Source: Rubrivivax sp. (GTDB lineage: Bacteria; Pseudomonadota; Gammaproteobacteria; Burkholderiales; Burkholderiaceae_C). From it: 61,267 nucleotides of DNA. Below the pieces are notes generated by a model, which was not told the origin of the DNA, searched no databases, and saw only the letters and a program-made list of their open reading frames with translations. Location of the stretch: positions 1 through 61,267 of the forward strand of contig JALHPF010000034.1 in assembly GCA_022842595.1 (NCBI GenBank), read 5' to 3'. Shown here piece after piece: positions 27,462 through 36,239 of the stretch. How positions within the stretch are numbered: the stretch's first letter is position 1; every line of letters starts with the position of its first letter. The translations under genes and the position numbers were made by a program.

Positions 27462-29018
27462 ATGAGCCCCGGCGGAATTCGATGGTGGCGTGCCGGATGC
27501 CTGCTGCTGGCAGCCGTCCTGACGGGGTGTGCCAGCCGCCTGCCAGCCGAGCGGGCGCCTCCCAGCCTGGCCCAGGCCCCGCACCAGGCCGGGCCGTTTG
27601 CCGCGGTCGAGCGGCGCATCGCTGCGGCGCAAGGCACTGATGTTTCCGGCTTCAAGCTGCTTGAACGCAACGCCGACGGGCTGGTCTGGCGCGTGGCGCT
27701 GATCGACAACGCCCGCCACACGATCGACCTGCAGTACTACGTGTGGTTCGGCGATGTCTCGGGCCAGCTGCTGCTGTCGCGTGTGGTCGCGGCGGCCGAC
27801 CGCGGTGTGCGCGTGCGCATCCTGCTCGACGATCTGAGCACCATGCTGCGCCGCATGGCCAGCCCGGAACTGCGCGACGCGCTGCTGGCGCGGGTCGACC
27901 GCCACCCACAGATCGAAGTCCGCGTGTTCAACGGCTGGCATGCGCGCGACTGGGCCGGCCGCGTCGTCGAAGGCGCGACCGACTTCACGCGCCTGAACCG
28001 GCGCATGCACAACAAGCAGATGGTGGTGGACAACCGCGCGGTGGTCATTGGCGGGCGCAACATCGGCGACGAGTACATGGGCCTGGACCCGGAATTCAAC
28101 TTCCACGATCTCGACGTGCTGGGCGTGGGCCCGGTGGCGCGGCAGGCCAGCACCGTGTTCGACCGCTACTGGAACAGCGACTGGGTGCGCCGCATTCCGC
28201 CTGCGGCCGGGCCGGAGATGGCGCCTCTGTCGCCGCAGGCGATCGAATTGCCGCCCGAGGCGGCGGCACACCCGGCGCTGCAGGCCTTCCTGGCGGATGC
28301 CGAACGCCGGGCGCGCAGCATCGACGAACTGCCCGCAGCCATGGCCTTCGGCCGCAGCGCCGTGCACACCGACGCGCCTTCGCGTGCCGCGCAGTCGCGC
28401 AACCACATGCCCGAGGCCTTTCGCGCGCTGATGCGTTCGGCGCGCAGCGAAGTGCTGATCACGAACGCCTACATCATCCCCGACGAGGCTTTCATCAGCG
28501 ACCTGCGCGAACTCGCCGGGCGCGGGGTGAAGGTGCGCATCCTCACCAATTCGCTGGCTTCACACGATGTGCCGGCCGTCAATTCGCACTACGAACGCTG
28601 GCGCGGGCCCATCGTCGATGCCGGTGCCAGGCTGCACGAACTGCGTGCCGACGCCGCCATCCAGGCCGAGCTGGTGGACACGCCGCCGGTGCGCTCGGGC
28701 TTCGTCGGCCTGCACACCAAGGCCATGGTCATCGACCGGCAGCGCAGCTTCATCGGTTCGATGAACCTCGACCCTCGCTCCGAGGTCTTCAATTCCGAGA
28801 TGGGCGTCGTCATCGACAGCGCGGCGCTGGCCGCGAACCTGGCCCGGCGCATGGACCGCGACATGGACGCGGCCAACAGCTGGCTGGTCAGCCGCGGTGC
28901 GGCCGGTGGCCTGCGCTGGACCAGCAGCGCAGGCGAGCGCAGCAGCCAGCCCGCGCGCAGCTTCTGGCAGCGTGTGCAGAACCTGCTCTTCAAGCTGGCC
29001 CCGGCCAGCTACTACTGA
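27462..29018 (+). CDS. Lipoprotein phospholipase D-family enzyme (cardiolipin synthase C-like)
   Basis: A 518-aa protein with two HKD motifs. The first is H-N-K-Q-M-V-V-D (RMHNKQMVVDNRAVVIGG) and the second H-T-K-A-M-V-I-D (LHTKAMVIDRQRSFIGSMN). This two-motif layout and the N-terminal block DLQYYVWFGDVSGQLL match ClsC/YmdC-type phospholipid synthases. A lipoprotein signal (LLLAAVLTGCAS) predicts membrane anchoring. The ATG at 27462 gives a normal lipoprotein signal, while an upstream in-frame ATG at 27390 would bury it. Head-group transfer activity is inferred. A metallophosphoesterase lipoprotein follows 11 nt later. Confidence 0.85.
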   Translation: MSPGGIRWWRAGCLLLAAVLTGCASRLPAERAPPSLAQAPHQAGPFAAVERRIAAAQGTDVSGFKLLERNADGLVWRVALIDNARHTIDLQYYVWFGDVSGQLLLSRVVAAADRGVRVRILLDDLSTMLRRMASPELRDALLARVDRHPQIEVRVFNGWHARDWAGRVVEGATDFTRLNRRMHNKQMVVDNRAVVIGGRNIGDEYMGLDPEFNFHDLDVLGVGPVARQASTVFDRYWNSDWVRRIPPAAGPEMAPLSPQAIELPPEAAAHPALQAFLADAERRARSIDELPAAMAFGRSAVHTDAPSRAAQSRNHMPEAFRALMRSARSEVLITNAYIIPDEAFISDLRELAGRGVKVRILTNSLASHDVPAVNSHYERWRGPIVDAGARLHELRADAAIQAELVDTPPVRSGFVGLHTKAMVIDRQRSFIGSMNLDPRSEVFNSEMGVVIDSAALAANLARRMDRDMDAANSWLVSRGAAGGLRWTSSAGERSSQPARSFWQRVQNLLFKLAPASYY

Positions 29019-29029
29019 AGGTGGGCGGC

Positions 29030-30871
29030 ATGCAGGCATGGCGTCGATTTCCAGGCGGCCTGCCATGGGGCGCGGGCGCTGCACTGGCCGTGCTGGTCTT
29101 GTCCGGCTGTGCCGGCTTCGTGCCGCAGGAAGGCCCGGGGCCCGAGCCGGCTGCGGCCTATGTCGAGCTGACGACACCCTTCGTCGCCATCGGCGACACC
29201 CAGGAGCATCTGTCCACCGGCTACCCGCTGCACGACAACGACAGCGCGGTCGACGCCTATGTCGAGGTGACGCAGCGCCCGCCCGAACTGCCCCTGTTCG
29301 GCCGCCGGACGATGGAGTGGGCGCTGCAGCGCTTTCCGGACGAGCCCTACGTCCATCTCGGCGACGTCATGGACCTGTCGTGCCGCACCGAGGCCGCCCG
29401 CATGAGCAAGATCTTCCGGGCCACCGGCCGCCCGGGCGCCATCCTGCCGGGCAACCACGACGGGCTGATGTTCGGCATCTACGGCTACAACGTGCTCGAA
29501 GCCGTGCTCGACACCGGGGCGTCGCAGTGGAACAAGGCCTGCCGGCGCGGGGCGGCGCCAGAAGACACGCGCCACAAGAGCCCGCGCGAGGCCTTCAGCA
29601 AGCGCGACTTCATCAACCACTACCTGGGCGAGCAGGCCAGGCTGCAGCCCGCAGGTGCCGGGCTGCAGGCGGCGCCCGGCGACGACAGCCACCGCGTCAG
29701 CTGGCGCAACCCGCAGCGCCAGGCGTTCCTGTCGGCCATCGAGGCCAACCTGCTCGAAGGCTTCCGCTACGCCGACTCCTTCCTGCTGCAGCGCCTGAAG
29801 TTGCCGCGGGCACCCGGCGCCGACCGCGACGTCATCGTCATCGCGCTCGACACCAACCAGGCGGGCGCACTCGTCGGCACCTGGGACGTGCTGCGCGGCC
29901 GCAGCCCGGGCAGCCAGGGGCACATCCACCCTGACCAGCTCGAGGTCGTCAACCGCTGGGTGGCCGAAGCACAACAACAGCGCGCCATCGTCGTCTTTGC
30001 CGGGCACCACAACTGGCAGTCGCTGGGCCTGCCCACCCGCACCCTGCTGCGCAGCACGATGGCACGCCTGGACCACCCGCTGGTCTACATCTCGGCGCAT
30101 ACGCACGGCGGCTTCTGGGCGGTGCACCGCGCGCTGGCCCGCCGGCCGCTGCTGGAGCTGAACGTCAGCTCGCTGTCGGACTGGCCGATCGCCTACCGCC
30201 GCATCAGTTTTGCCTACGATGCCCGGGCGAAACGGCTGCTCGTTCGCGGCGACCTGATGCCGCGCGGCGACAAGCCCCATGCCAGCTACGACGACCTGCT
30301 GGCTGCCTGGGAAGCCGAAACCTGCGCGAACAAGGACTTCTCCGTCGAGGCCGTCAAAGCCGGCGACGCCGAAGTCGTACGCAAGCAGCGCGCCGCGCGC
30401 GGCACTCTGGTGGAATGGCTGGTGTCGGCGCTGGCACCCGTGTGCGAAAGCTGCGAGAAGCCGCTGTACGCGCATGCCAACAGCTACCAGGACGGCATGC
30501 TGCAGACGCTGCTGGAGGCCGATGCGGCGGTCAAGGCCAGCGGCCTGCAGTTGCCGCCTGTCAGGCTACCGGCGGGCTGCGGATCGCTCGAATTCGCCGC
30601 CTGTGCCACCGCGCTCATGGCCGAGCAAGCTGCCGACTATCCGGCTCACGTCGACCTGTTCCGGCGCAAGGCCGCCCTCGTGGCCGTGGCCAACGACTTT
30701 CTCGACGACATCACTGAGCCCAAGGCCAAGGCCTACATGACCTGCCGCGCCGTGCTGGCCGCGCGCATCGACTTCGACGCCACCGACGACGCACGCAAGG
30801 AACACCGGCTGGAGACGAACCGCCGCAGCGAGCAGTTCTTCCGCACCGAGGCGAGTGTCGGCATGGAGTGA
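29030..30871 (+). CDS. Lipoprotein calcineurin-like metallophosphoesterase
   Basis: A 613-aa protein with lipobox LVLSGCAG. Metallophosphoesterase motifs appear in order: GDTQ, GDVMD, GNHDG, GHHNW and SAHTHGG. All metal-binding positions appear present. The C-terminal ~200 residues are not recognised and hold several cysteines (CESCEKP, CGSLEFAACA). AAGG lies before the ATG at 29030, 11 nt after the phospholipase gene, so the two form an operon. A joint role in envelope phospholipid or phosphate-ester metabolism is likely but inferred. Confidence 0.82.
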   Translation: MQAWRRFPGGLPWGAGAALAVLVLSGCAGFVPQEGPGPEPAAAYVELTTPFVAIGDTQEHLSTGYPLHDNDSAVDAYVEVTQRPPELPLFGRRTMEWALQRFPDEPYVHLGDVMDLSCRTEAARMSKIFRATGRPGAILPGNHDGLMFGIYGYNVLEAVLDTGASQWNKACRRGAAPEDTRHKSPREAFSKRDFINHYLGEQARLQPAGAGLQAAPGDDSHRVSWRNPQRQAFLSAIEANLLEGFRYADSFLLQRLKLPRAPGADRDVIVIALDTNQAGALVGTWDVLRGRSPGSQGHIHPDQLEVVNRWVAEAQQQRAIVVFAGHHNWQSLGLPTRTLLRSTMARLDHPLVYISAHTHGGFWAVHRALARRPLLELNVSSLSDWPIAYRRISFAYDARAKRLLVRGDLMPRGDKPHASYDDLLAAWEAETCANKDFSVEAVKAGDAEVVRKQRAARGTLVEWLVSALAPVCESCEKPLYAHANSYQDGMLQTLLEADAAVKASGLQLPPVRLPAGCGSLEFAACATALMAEQAADYPAHVDLFRRKAALVAVANDFLDDITEPKAKAYMTCRAVLAARIDFDATDDARKEHRLETNRRSEQFFRTEASVGME

Positions 30872-30953
30872 ACGGGTCCCGGCCCTCCGTCAATGGGCCG
30901 ACAGCCGGGCGCGCCGCCAACGGCGGCACGTCCAGACACAGGAGCAGTGAGAG

Positions 30954-31361
30954 ATGATCAACCTCAAGCGCATGGCAGCCGTCGCGCTGCTGCTGGCCAC
31001 CAGCCTGGGCAGCGGGGCCGCTGACGACCCACAAGGGCCCGGGGCCTGGGAAAAGTTCAAGGCCTACACGCACCAGCAGAAGAACGAGGCCGTGGCCGAA
31101 GGCAAGAAGCTGATGGCGGCCACGGACAAGAAGATCGCCGAGCTGTCCAAGCAGGCCAAGGCCTCGACCGGCGAGGTCAAGGCCGAACACGAGAAGAACA
31201 TGGCCGAGCTTCAGGCGAAGAAGAAGGAAGCCCAGGCGCAACTGGATAAGCTGGGCAAGGCCACCGGCAACGCGTGGGATGCGACCAAGGAGGGCTTCAG
31301 CAACGCCGGCAAGGAGCTGCACACTGCCTATGAAAAGGCGGTGGCCTCGGCGAAAAAGTGA
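30954..31361 (+). CDS. Small exported coiled-coil protein
   Basis: A 135-aa protein. A signal peptide (LKRMAAVALLLATSLGSGAA) is followed by an almost purely helical, lysine- and alanine-rich mature part (residues 30-130) with heptad-like spacing. GGAG precedes the ATG. No known domain. It lies 82 nt after the metallophosphoesterase gene and could be part of its transcript. Confidence 0.65.
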   Translation: MINLKRMAAVALLLATSLGSGAADDPQGPGAWEKFKAYTHQQKNEAVAEGKKLMAATDKKIAELSKQAKASTGEVKAEHEKNMAELQAKKKEAQAQLDKLGKATGNAWDATKEGFSNAGKELHTAYEKAVASAKK

Positions 31362-31367
31362 CGCGGC

Positions 31368-31387
31368 CCCTCGCCAGGGTGGCGGGG
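31368..31387. terminator. Hairpin between convergent genes
   Basis: CCC-t-CGCCA-ggg-TGGCG-GGG forms an eight-pair stem with one bulge, seven bases after the coiled-coil gene. No T-tract is present, so it is tentative. It sits in the gap between converging genes. Confidence 0.3.
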
Positions 31388-31440
31388 ATCGAGGGCTGAC
31401 TGGCTGGGTATCCGCGCGGCCGATGGACCGACTGGCTGCG

Positions 31441-31986
31441 TCAGCTGTCGGCCAGTCGGCCCAGCCCGGGCAGCAGCGCCGGGTCGCCGATCTCGCTGGC
31501 GGTCACGCCGGACATCAGCCGCAGCGCCCGCGTCTGCAGCTGCACGGCGTCGTCGCGGTCGCCGCAGCGGTCGAGCACGTCGCTGATGCGCAGCAGCACC
31601 TGCACTTCCCAGCTCGAGTCGGCCACGCGGCCGGCCAGGGTGCTGGCTTCGAAGGCGTGGTCGCGAGCGCGTTCGCGGGCGGCTCGGGCGCGTGCCGGGT
31701 CGGTGGGCTGCGCCTGCGCGGCCAGGGCCACGGTGGTTTCGCTGAGCTCGCAGACCAGGTCGACGATGCCGTCGATCGAACCCGTGAGCCGGCTCCAGCA
31801 CAGCGCCTGCAGCAGGCAGGCCTCGGCGCTGGGCAGCATCTGCAGGCCGCGGTAGCAGCGCGCCACTTGCGTCAGGGCATGCACCATCTCGGAGGGCTCG
31901 GACCGTGCTTCGGCCTCGTCGAGCCGGGCACTGGCCAGGCGCATGGCGTCGCGCAATTCGGTGTCACCGGGGTGCAGGCTGGACAT
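31441..31986 (-). CDS. TPR-like helical protein of unknown function
   Basis: A 181-aa, mostly helical cytoplasmic protein with repeat-like helix pairs (ALTQVARCYRGLQMLPSAEACLLQAL and later LLRISDVLDRCGDRDDAVQLQ), resembling degenerate tetratricopeptide repeats. No signal peptide. AAAGG precedes the ATG at 31986. It stands alone between a convergent gene and msrQ. Function unknown. Confidence 0.6.
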   Translation of the reverse strand: MSSLHPGDTELRDAMRLASARLDEAEARSEPSEMVHALTQVARCYRGLQMLPSAEACLLQALCWSRLTGSIDGIVDLVCELSETTVALAAQAQPTDPARARAARERARDHAFEASTLAGRVADSSWEVQVLLRISDVLDRCGDRDDAVQLQTRALRLMSGVTASEIGDPALLPGLGRLADS

Positions 31987-32078
31987 GGACGCGCCTTTGC
32001 TGGAGTTCGCTTCATCCTAAGCTCGGGTTTGCCCCAGTGCGTCCCCGCAGGTGCGGGGGACACCTTCACTTGCACGGG

Positions 32079-32693
32079 TCAGGTGCGACTTGGCGCACGC
32101 AGCCGGCGCCACAGCCGCCAGCCCAGCAGCGCGGCGATCACCACGGCGTAGATCGCGACTTCGCCGAAGTCGTTCTTGCCAGAACGCATCCAGAAGAAGT
32201 GCAGCAGCCCGAGCAGCACGCTGGCGTAGACCAGCCGGTGCAGCGCCTGCCAGCGCGCAGCGCCCAGCGCCTTGATGGCGCGGTTGAACGAGGTCGCGGC
32301 CAGTGGCAGCATCAGCAGCAGCGCCAGGCTGCCCACCAGGATGAACGGGCGCTTCGGGATGTCGGCCAGGATCGCGGCGAGGTCCAGCCCCATGTCGAGC
32401 CAGGCAAAGGCGGTGAAGTGCAGCAGCGCATAAAAGAAGCTGAACAGGCCCAGCATGCGCCGCCAGCGCGCCAGCGCGTGCCAGCCGGTGGCCTGACGCA
32501 GCGGTGAAACGGCCAAGGTGATGCACAGGAAGCGCAGCGTCCAGTCGCCGGTGCTGCGGATCAGGGCCTCGGCCGGGTTCGCACCCAGCTGGTTCGCCGC
32601 AGCGCCGTAGAACAGCCAGCCAAACGGCAGCAGGCACGACACGAACAGCAGCGGCTTGGCTGCCGGGTGCAGCAGCCAGCGGGAGGGGTTCAC
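32079..32693 (-). CDS. msrQ: MsrQ haem-binding membrane subunit of methionine sulfoxide reductase
   Basis: A 204-aa inner-membrane protein (YedZ family) passes electrons to periplasmic MsrP. Six hydrophobic segments are visible, with histidines in FFYALLHFTAF and LHRLVYASVLLGLLHFFW that match haem-ligating positions. The GTG start lies one base after the msrP stop, so translation is coupled. Length and sequence fit the family well. Confidence 0.93.
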   Translation of the reverse strand: MNPSRWLLHPAAKPLLFVSCLLPFGWLFYGAAANQLGANPAEALIRSTGDWTLRFLCITLAVSPLRQATGWHALARWRRMLGLFSFFYALLHFTAFAWLDMGLDLAAILADIPKRPFILVGSLALLLMLPLAATSFNRAIKALGAARWQALHRLVYASVLLGLLHFFWMRSGKNDFGEVAIYAVVIAALLGWRLWRRLRAPSRT

Positions 32694-32694
32694 T

Positions 32695-33678
32695 TCAGTA
32701 GAACTTCTTCAGGTCCATGCCGGCGTAAAGCTGGCCCACCTGCGCCTCGTAGCCGTTGAACATCAGCGTCGGCCGCTTCTTCGTGAACAGGCCGTCCTCG
32801 CCGATGCGGCGTTCGGTGGCCTGGCTCCAGCGCGGGTGGTCGACCTTCGGATTGACGTTCGAATAGAAGCCGTATTCGCTGGCGGCGGCCTCTTCCCAGC
32901 TGGTCTTGGGCTGCTTGTCGACGAAGCGGATCTTGACGATCGACTTGCCGCTCTTGAAGCCGTACTTCCAGGGCACCACCAGGCGCAGCGGCGCACCGTT
33001 CTGGTTGGGCAATACCTCGCCGTACATGCCGAAGGCCAGCAGGGTCAGCGGGTGCATCGCTTCGTCGATGCGCAGGCCTTCGACATAGGGCCATTCCAGC
33101 ACCGAGGAGTTCAGGCCCGGCATCTGCGCACGGTCGGCCAGGGTCACGAACTGCACGAATTTCGCATTGCCGGTGGGTTCCACCCGCTTGATCAGCTCGG
33201 CCAGCGACCAGCCCACCCAGGGAATGACCATCGACCAGCCTTCGACGCAGCGCAGCCGGTAGATGCGCTCTTCCATGGCGCTGAGCTTGAGCAGCGCGTC
33301 CAGGTCATAGTTGCCGGGCTTCTTCACTTCGCCTTCGACCGCCACCGTCCAGGGGCGCGGCTTCAGGGTGCCGGCGTAGCGTGCCGGGTCGGCCTTGTCG
33401 GTACCGAACTCGTAGAAGTTGTTGTAGGTGCTGGCGTCGTTGTAGGGCGTGGTCTTTTCCATCGTCAGCGCACCCGGCAAGGGGCTGCGCGTGGCGGCCA
33501 GGGCCGGCAGCTTGCCCGGCCGGGCGCTCGTCTGGGCCGAAGCCGGCCCCGCCAGGGCCGTGCCCGTCAAGGCCAGACCCAGGCCTTGCAGCAGCCTCCT
33601 GCGGTCGCGGTAGACAGTCTGCGGAGTGATTTCCGACGGCAGGATCTGGCGGTCGCCACGTTCTTTCAGCATGTGCAT
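32695..33678 (-). CDS. msrP: MsrP catalytic molybdopterin subunit of methionine sulfoxide reductase
   Basis: A 327-aa periplasmic enzyme (YedY family) repairs methionine sulfoxide in envelope proteins using quinol electrons via MsrQ. A twin-arginine signal (DRRRLLQGLGLALTG) directs folded export. The molybdenum-ligating cysteine is in YRLRCVEGWSMVIPW. AGGA precedes the ATG at 33678; an internal ATG two codons later is less likely. Its promoter must lie between 33679 and 33775, after the cytochrome terminator. Confidence 0.94.
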   Translation of the reverse strand: MHMLKERGDRQILPSEITPQTVYRDRRRLLQGLGLALTGTALAGPASAQTSARPGKLPALAATRSPLPGALTMEKTTPYNDASTYNNFYEFGTDKADPARYAGTLKPRPWTVAVEGEVKKPGNYDLDALLKLSAMEERIYRLRCVEGWSMVIPWVGWSLAELIKRVEPTGNAKFVQFVTLADRAQMPGLNSSVLEWPYVEGLRIDEAMHPLTLLAFGMYGEVLPNQNGAPLRLVVPWKYGFKSGKSIVKIRFVDKQPKTSWEEAAASEYGFYSNVNPKVDHPRWSQATERRIGEDGLFTKKRPTLMFNGYEAQVGQLYAGMDLKKFY

Positions 33679-33775
33679 GGAGTTTCCTGGTGCGGTTTCA
33701 GGCCGGCAGTGTCTGGCATCGACTTTGGGTCGGCTGCGGCAGGGCCTTGTTACGCTGCCGCTGGCCGCTGCCATG

Positions 33776-33799
33776 AAAAAAGCCGGCACGCGGCCGGCT
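33776..33799 (-). terminator. Intrinsic terminator of the cytochrome c gene
   Basis: On the minus strand AGCCGGC-cgcgt-GCCGGCT is followed by a run of Ts. A seven-pair GC stem with a T-tract is a canonical rho-independent terminator. It lies 28 nt after the cytochrome stop and separates it from msrPQ. Confidence 0.85.
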
Positions 33800-33827
33800 C
33801 TTCGGGCATGCCGCAGGGCGGCAAGGT

Positions 33828-34517
33828 TCAGCGCAGGCCAGCGGCGTAGTCGGAAACGGCCTTCATCTCGGCTTCGCTCATCTTGCCGGCGATGGTGGTC
33901 ATCTGCGCATTGTTGGCGCGTACGCCCGACGCGAAGTTGGCCAGCTGCAGGGCGGTGTAGTCGGCATGCTGGCCGGCCAGGCGCGGGTACTGGGCCGGCA
34001 TGCCGGCGCCGTTCGGGCTGTGGCAGCCTGAACAGGCAGGCACGCCCTTGGCGACGATGCCGCCGCGCCAGATCTGTTCGCCCAACGCCACCGTGGCCTT
34101 GTTCTGGGCGAAGCCCTGCGGCGCCTTCTTGCTGGCGTAGAACGCGGCGACATGTTTCATGTCGTCTTCCGACAGCGTGGCGGCAAAGCCTTGCATGATG
34201 GCGTTCTTGCGTTTGCCGGCCTTGAATTCGGCCAGCTGCTTGGCCAGGTATTCCGGGTGCTGGCCTTGCAGGATGGGGTTGGCCGGCGCACCGCGGCTGC
34301 CGTCGGCGGTGTGGCAGGCCTGGCAGGTGGCCGAGATCGCCTGGCCCTTGGCCAGGTCGGCCTTGAACGGTGCTGGCGGTGCGTTGGCTGCGCGGGCCGT
34401 GCCCGGCATACCCAGGCTCATCAGGCCGACGCAAGCGGCGCCGAGGGCCCCGATCGCGAGCTGAAGGGTCTTCGACACGGCGCGCCGGCGGCGCAGGGTG
34501 ATCGCGGTCAAGGTCAT
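33828..34517 (-). CDS. Di-haem cytochrome c (c4-type)
   Basis: A 229-aa exported protein with two c-type haem sites, CQACH and CSGCH, each in a similar ~90-residue half: the cytochrome c4 layout. The signal peptide begins MTLTAITLRRRRAVS and is cleaved near TARAANA. Cytochrome c4 carries electrons in the periplasm, often to terminal oxidases. The ATG at 34517 has AAAGG upstream and removes a long unlikely extension. It is divergent from engB. Confidence 0.9.
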   Translation of the reverse strand: MTLTAITLRRRRAVSKTLQLAIGALGAACVGLMSLGMPGTARAANAPPAPFKADLAKGQAISATCQACHTADGSRGAPANPILQGQHPEYLAKQLAEFKAGKRKNAIMQGFAATLSEDDMKHVAAFYASKKAPQGFAQNKATVALGEQIWRGGIVAKGVPACSGCHSPNGAGMPAQYPRLAGQHADYTALQLANFASGVRANNAQMTTIAGKMSEAEMKAVSDYAAGLR

Positions 34518-34606
34518 TCGGAGGCCTTTGTGGGGACAGGGCTGGTAGCGCACGTCGATTCCGAGGGCGCAGTGAACCAGGAAAACCCGTGATTTTACAA
34601 TGCACC

Positions 34607-35290
34607 ATGAAACCCGTCCTGCAGTCACCCAAGCACACCGTCTCGGCGGCTGCCAAAGCCGCCCTGGCCTGGAGCCATTCGGCACGCTTCCTGACCACCG
34701 CCAGCCAGCTGGACCAGCTGCCGGCTGGTGAATTGCCCGAGATCGCTTTCGTGGGCCGCAGCAACGCCGGCAAGTCCACGGCCATCAATGCCCTGGCGCA
34801 GCAGAAGCGCCTTGCGTTCGCGTCGCGCACGCCCGGTCGCACCCAGCACATCAACCTGTTCGAGGTGGGGCCGAAGGACGCGCCCGACGCCTTGTTCGCC
34901 GACCTGCCGGGCTACGGCTACGCCGCTGTCGAGCGCGCAGCCAAGTTGCGCTGGCAGGCGGTGATGGCCGACTACCTGGCGCTCCGCCGCAACCTGCACG
35001 GCCTGGTGCTGATGGTCGACTCGCGCCTGGGCTTCACCGACCTCGACCGCCGCCTGCTCGACCTGGTGGCGCCGCGCGTGGCCAACGGCGAAGTGCGGCT
35101 TCTGGCCGTGCTGACCAAGGCCGACAAGCTGAACAAGCGCGAGGGCCAGGCGGCCCTGGTCGACGCGCAGGCGGTGCTGGGCGAGATGTCCACCGAAGCG
35201 GCCGACATCGGCGTGACGCTGTTTTCCGCGCTTTCGCGCAATGGCCTGGGCGACATCGCCGAGGTCGTTCACGGGTGGGCGAAGGCATGA
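34607..35290 (+). CDS. engB: Ribosome biogenesis GTPase EngB/YihA
   Basis: A 227-aa TrmE-Era-EngA-EngB-type GTPase needed for 50S assembly. G motifs are visible: GRSNAGKST (G1), DLPGYG (G3), TKADKL (G4) and SALS (G5). The ATG at 34607 is chosen; a GTG at 34589 with AGGA upstream would add six residues. TTTTACAAT overlaps this point and resembles a -10 element, so the longer start is doubtful. It ends in an ATGA overlap with the next gene. Confidence 0.94.
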   Translation: MKPVLQSPKHTVSAAAKAALAWSHSARFLTTASQLDQLPAGELPEIAFVGRSNAGKSTAINALAQQKRLAFASRTPGRTQHINLFEVGPKDAPDALFADLPGYGYAAVERAAKLRWQAVMADYLALRRNLHGLVLMVDSRLGFTDLDRRLLDLVAPRVANGEVRLLAVLTKADKLNKREGQAALVDAQAVLGEMSTEAADIGVTLFSALSRNGLGDIAEVVHGWAKA

Positions 35291-36204
35291 ACGACGCAGC
35301 CGCCGCAGCGGGGATCCGCGGCTTCGATCTCGACCTGCCGCACGGCATCCGGCTGGCCTGCCGCGCAGCCGCCGCCAGCGCGCACCCCGGCGCGCCGCGG
35401 GTGCTGCTGCTGCACGGCTTCCCGGAGGCCGCGTTCGTCTGGGACGAGGTGCTGCAGCGGCTGGCGCCCGACGTTGCGGCGGTGGCGCCGAACCTGCGCG
35501 GCTTCGCCGGGTCGAGTGCGCCGGCCGAGCTTGCCGCCTACCGGGCCAAGCCGCTGGTGGCCGACCTGGTGGCGGTGATCGAGGCCCTGGGCGCGCCGCT
35601 GGACCTGCTGGTGGCCCACGACTGGGGTGGCGCGCTGGCCTGGAACCTGGCGGCGCAGCGGCCTGAGCTCATGCGTCGCCTGCTGATCGTCAATTCACCG
35701 CACCCGGCCACCTTCCTGCGTGAGCTGCGCGACAGCCCTGAACAGCAGGCCGCCAGTGCTTACATGAATTTCCTCTGCCGCCCCGACGCCGAGCGGCTGC
35801 TCGCCGAAAACGACTTCGCCAGGCTGTGGCCCTTCTTCAACGGCGGTGATGGCACCGCGCCCTGGCTGACCGAACCGGTGCGCGCGCAGTTTCGCGCCGC
35901 CTGGTCGGGCGACGGCCTGCGCGGGCCGCTGAACTACTACCGGGCTTCGCCTCTGCGCCCGCCCCTGGGCGCCGATGCGGCCATCCACAGTCTGACGCTG
36001 CCCGACGAAGCCGTGACCGTGACCGTGCCGACCCGCGTGCTATGGGGCCTGCAGGACGCCGCGCTGCGGCCCGGGCTGCTGCAGGGCCTGGAACACTGGG
36101 TGCCGCAGCTGCAGGTGCAGCGCGTGGCCGATGCCTCGCACTGGATCGTGCACGAGCAGCCGGGGACAGTGGTGGCAGCGATTCGCGAGGCGCTGGCGCA
36201 CTGA
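35287..36204 (+). CDS. Alpha/beta hydrolase (epoxide hydrolase/dehalogenase-like)
   Basis: A 305-aa hydrolase with oxyanion motif LLHGFPEA, nucleophile elbow VAHDWGG (aspartate nucleophile, as in epoxide hydrolases and haloacetate dehalogenases), and a late histidine in DASHWIVHEQP. An aspartate rather than serine nucleophile points to the epoxide hydrolase/dehalogenase branch. The exact substrate cannot be read. It is translationally coupled to engB. Confidence 0.85.
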   Translation: MNDAAAAAGIRGFDLDLPHGIRLACRAAAASAHPGAPRVLLLHGFPEAAFVWDEVLQRLAPDVAAVAPNLRGFAGSSAPAELAAYRAKPLVADLVAVIEALGAPLDLLVAHDWGGALAWNLAAQRPELMRRLLIVNSPHPATFLRELRDSPEQQAASAYMNFLCRPDAERLLAENDFARLWPFFNGGDGTAPWLTEPVRAQFRAAWSGDGLRGPLNYYRASPLRPPLGADAAIHSLTLPDEAVTVTVPTRVLWGLQDAALRPGLLQGLEHWVPQLQVQRVADASHWIVHEQPGTVVAAIREALAH

Positions 36205-36216
36205 TGCGAAGGTCGG

Positions 36217-36239
36217 GCCGGGGCCCGGCGTTCTGTTTT
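36217..36239 (+). terminator. Probable intrinsic terminator of engB-hydrolase
   Basis: GCCGGG-g-CCCGGC is followed by TTCTGTTTT, 13 nt after the hydrolase stop. The loop is very tight, so the real stem is probably shorter. The T-rich tail supports termination. It abuts the stop of the convergent DUF1631 gene. Confidence 0.5.

Noticed and set aside
27743..29029. N-terminal extension of the metallophosphoesterase through the phospholipase gene
   Set aside because: The extension lies wholly within the phospholipase D gene in another frame; the ATG at 29030 has a ribosome site and gives a perfect lipoprotein signal.
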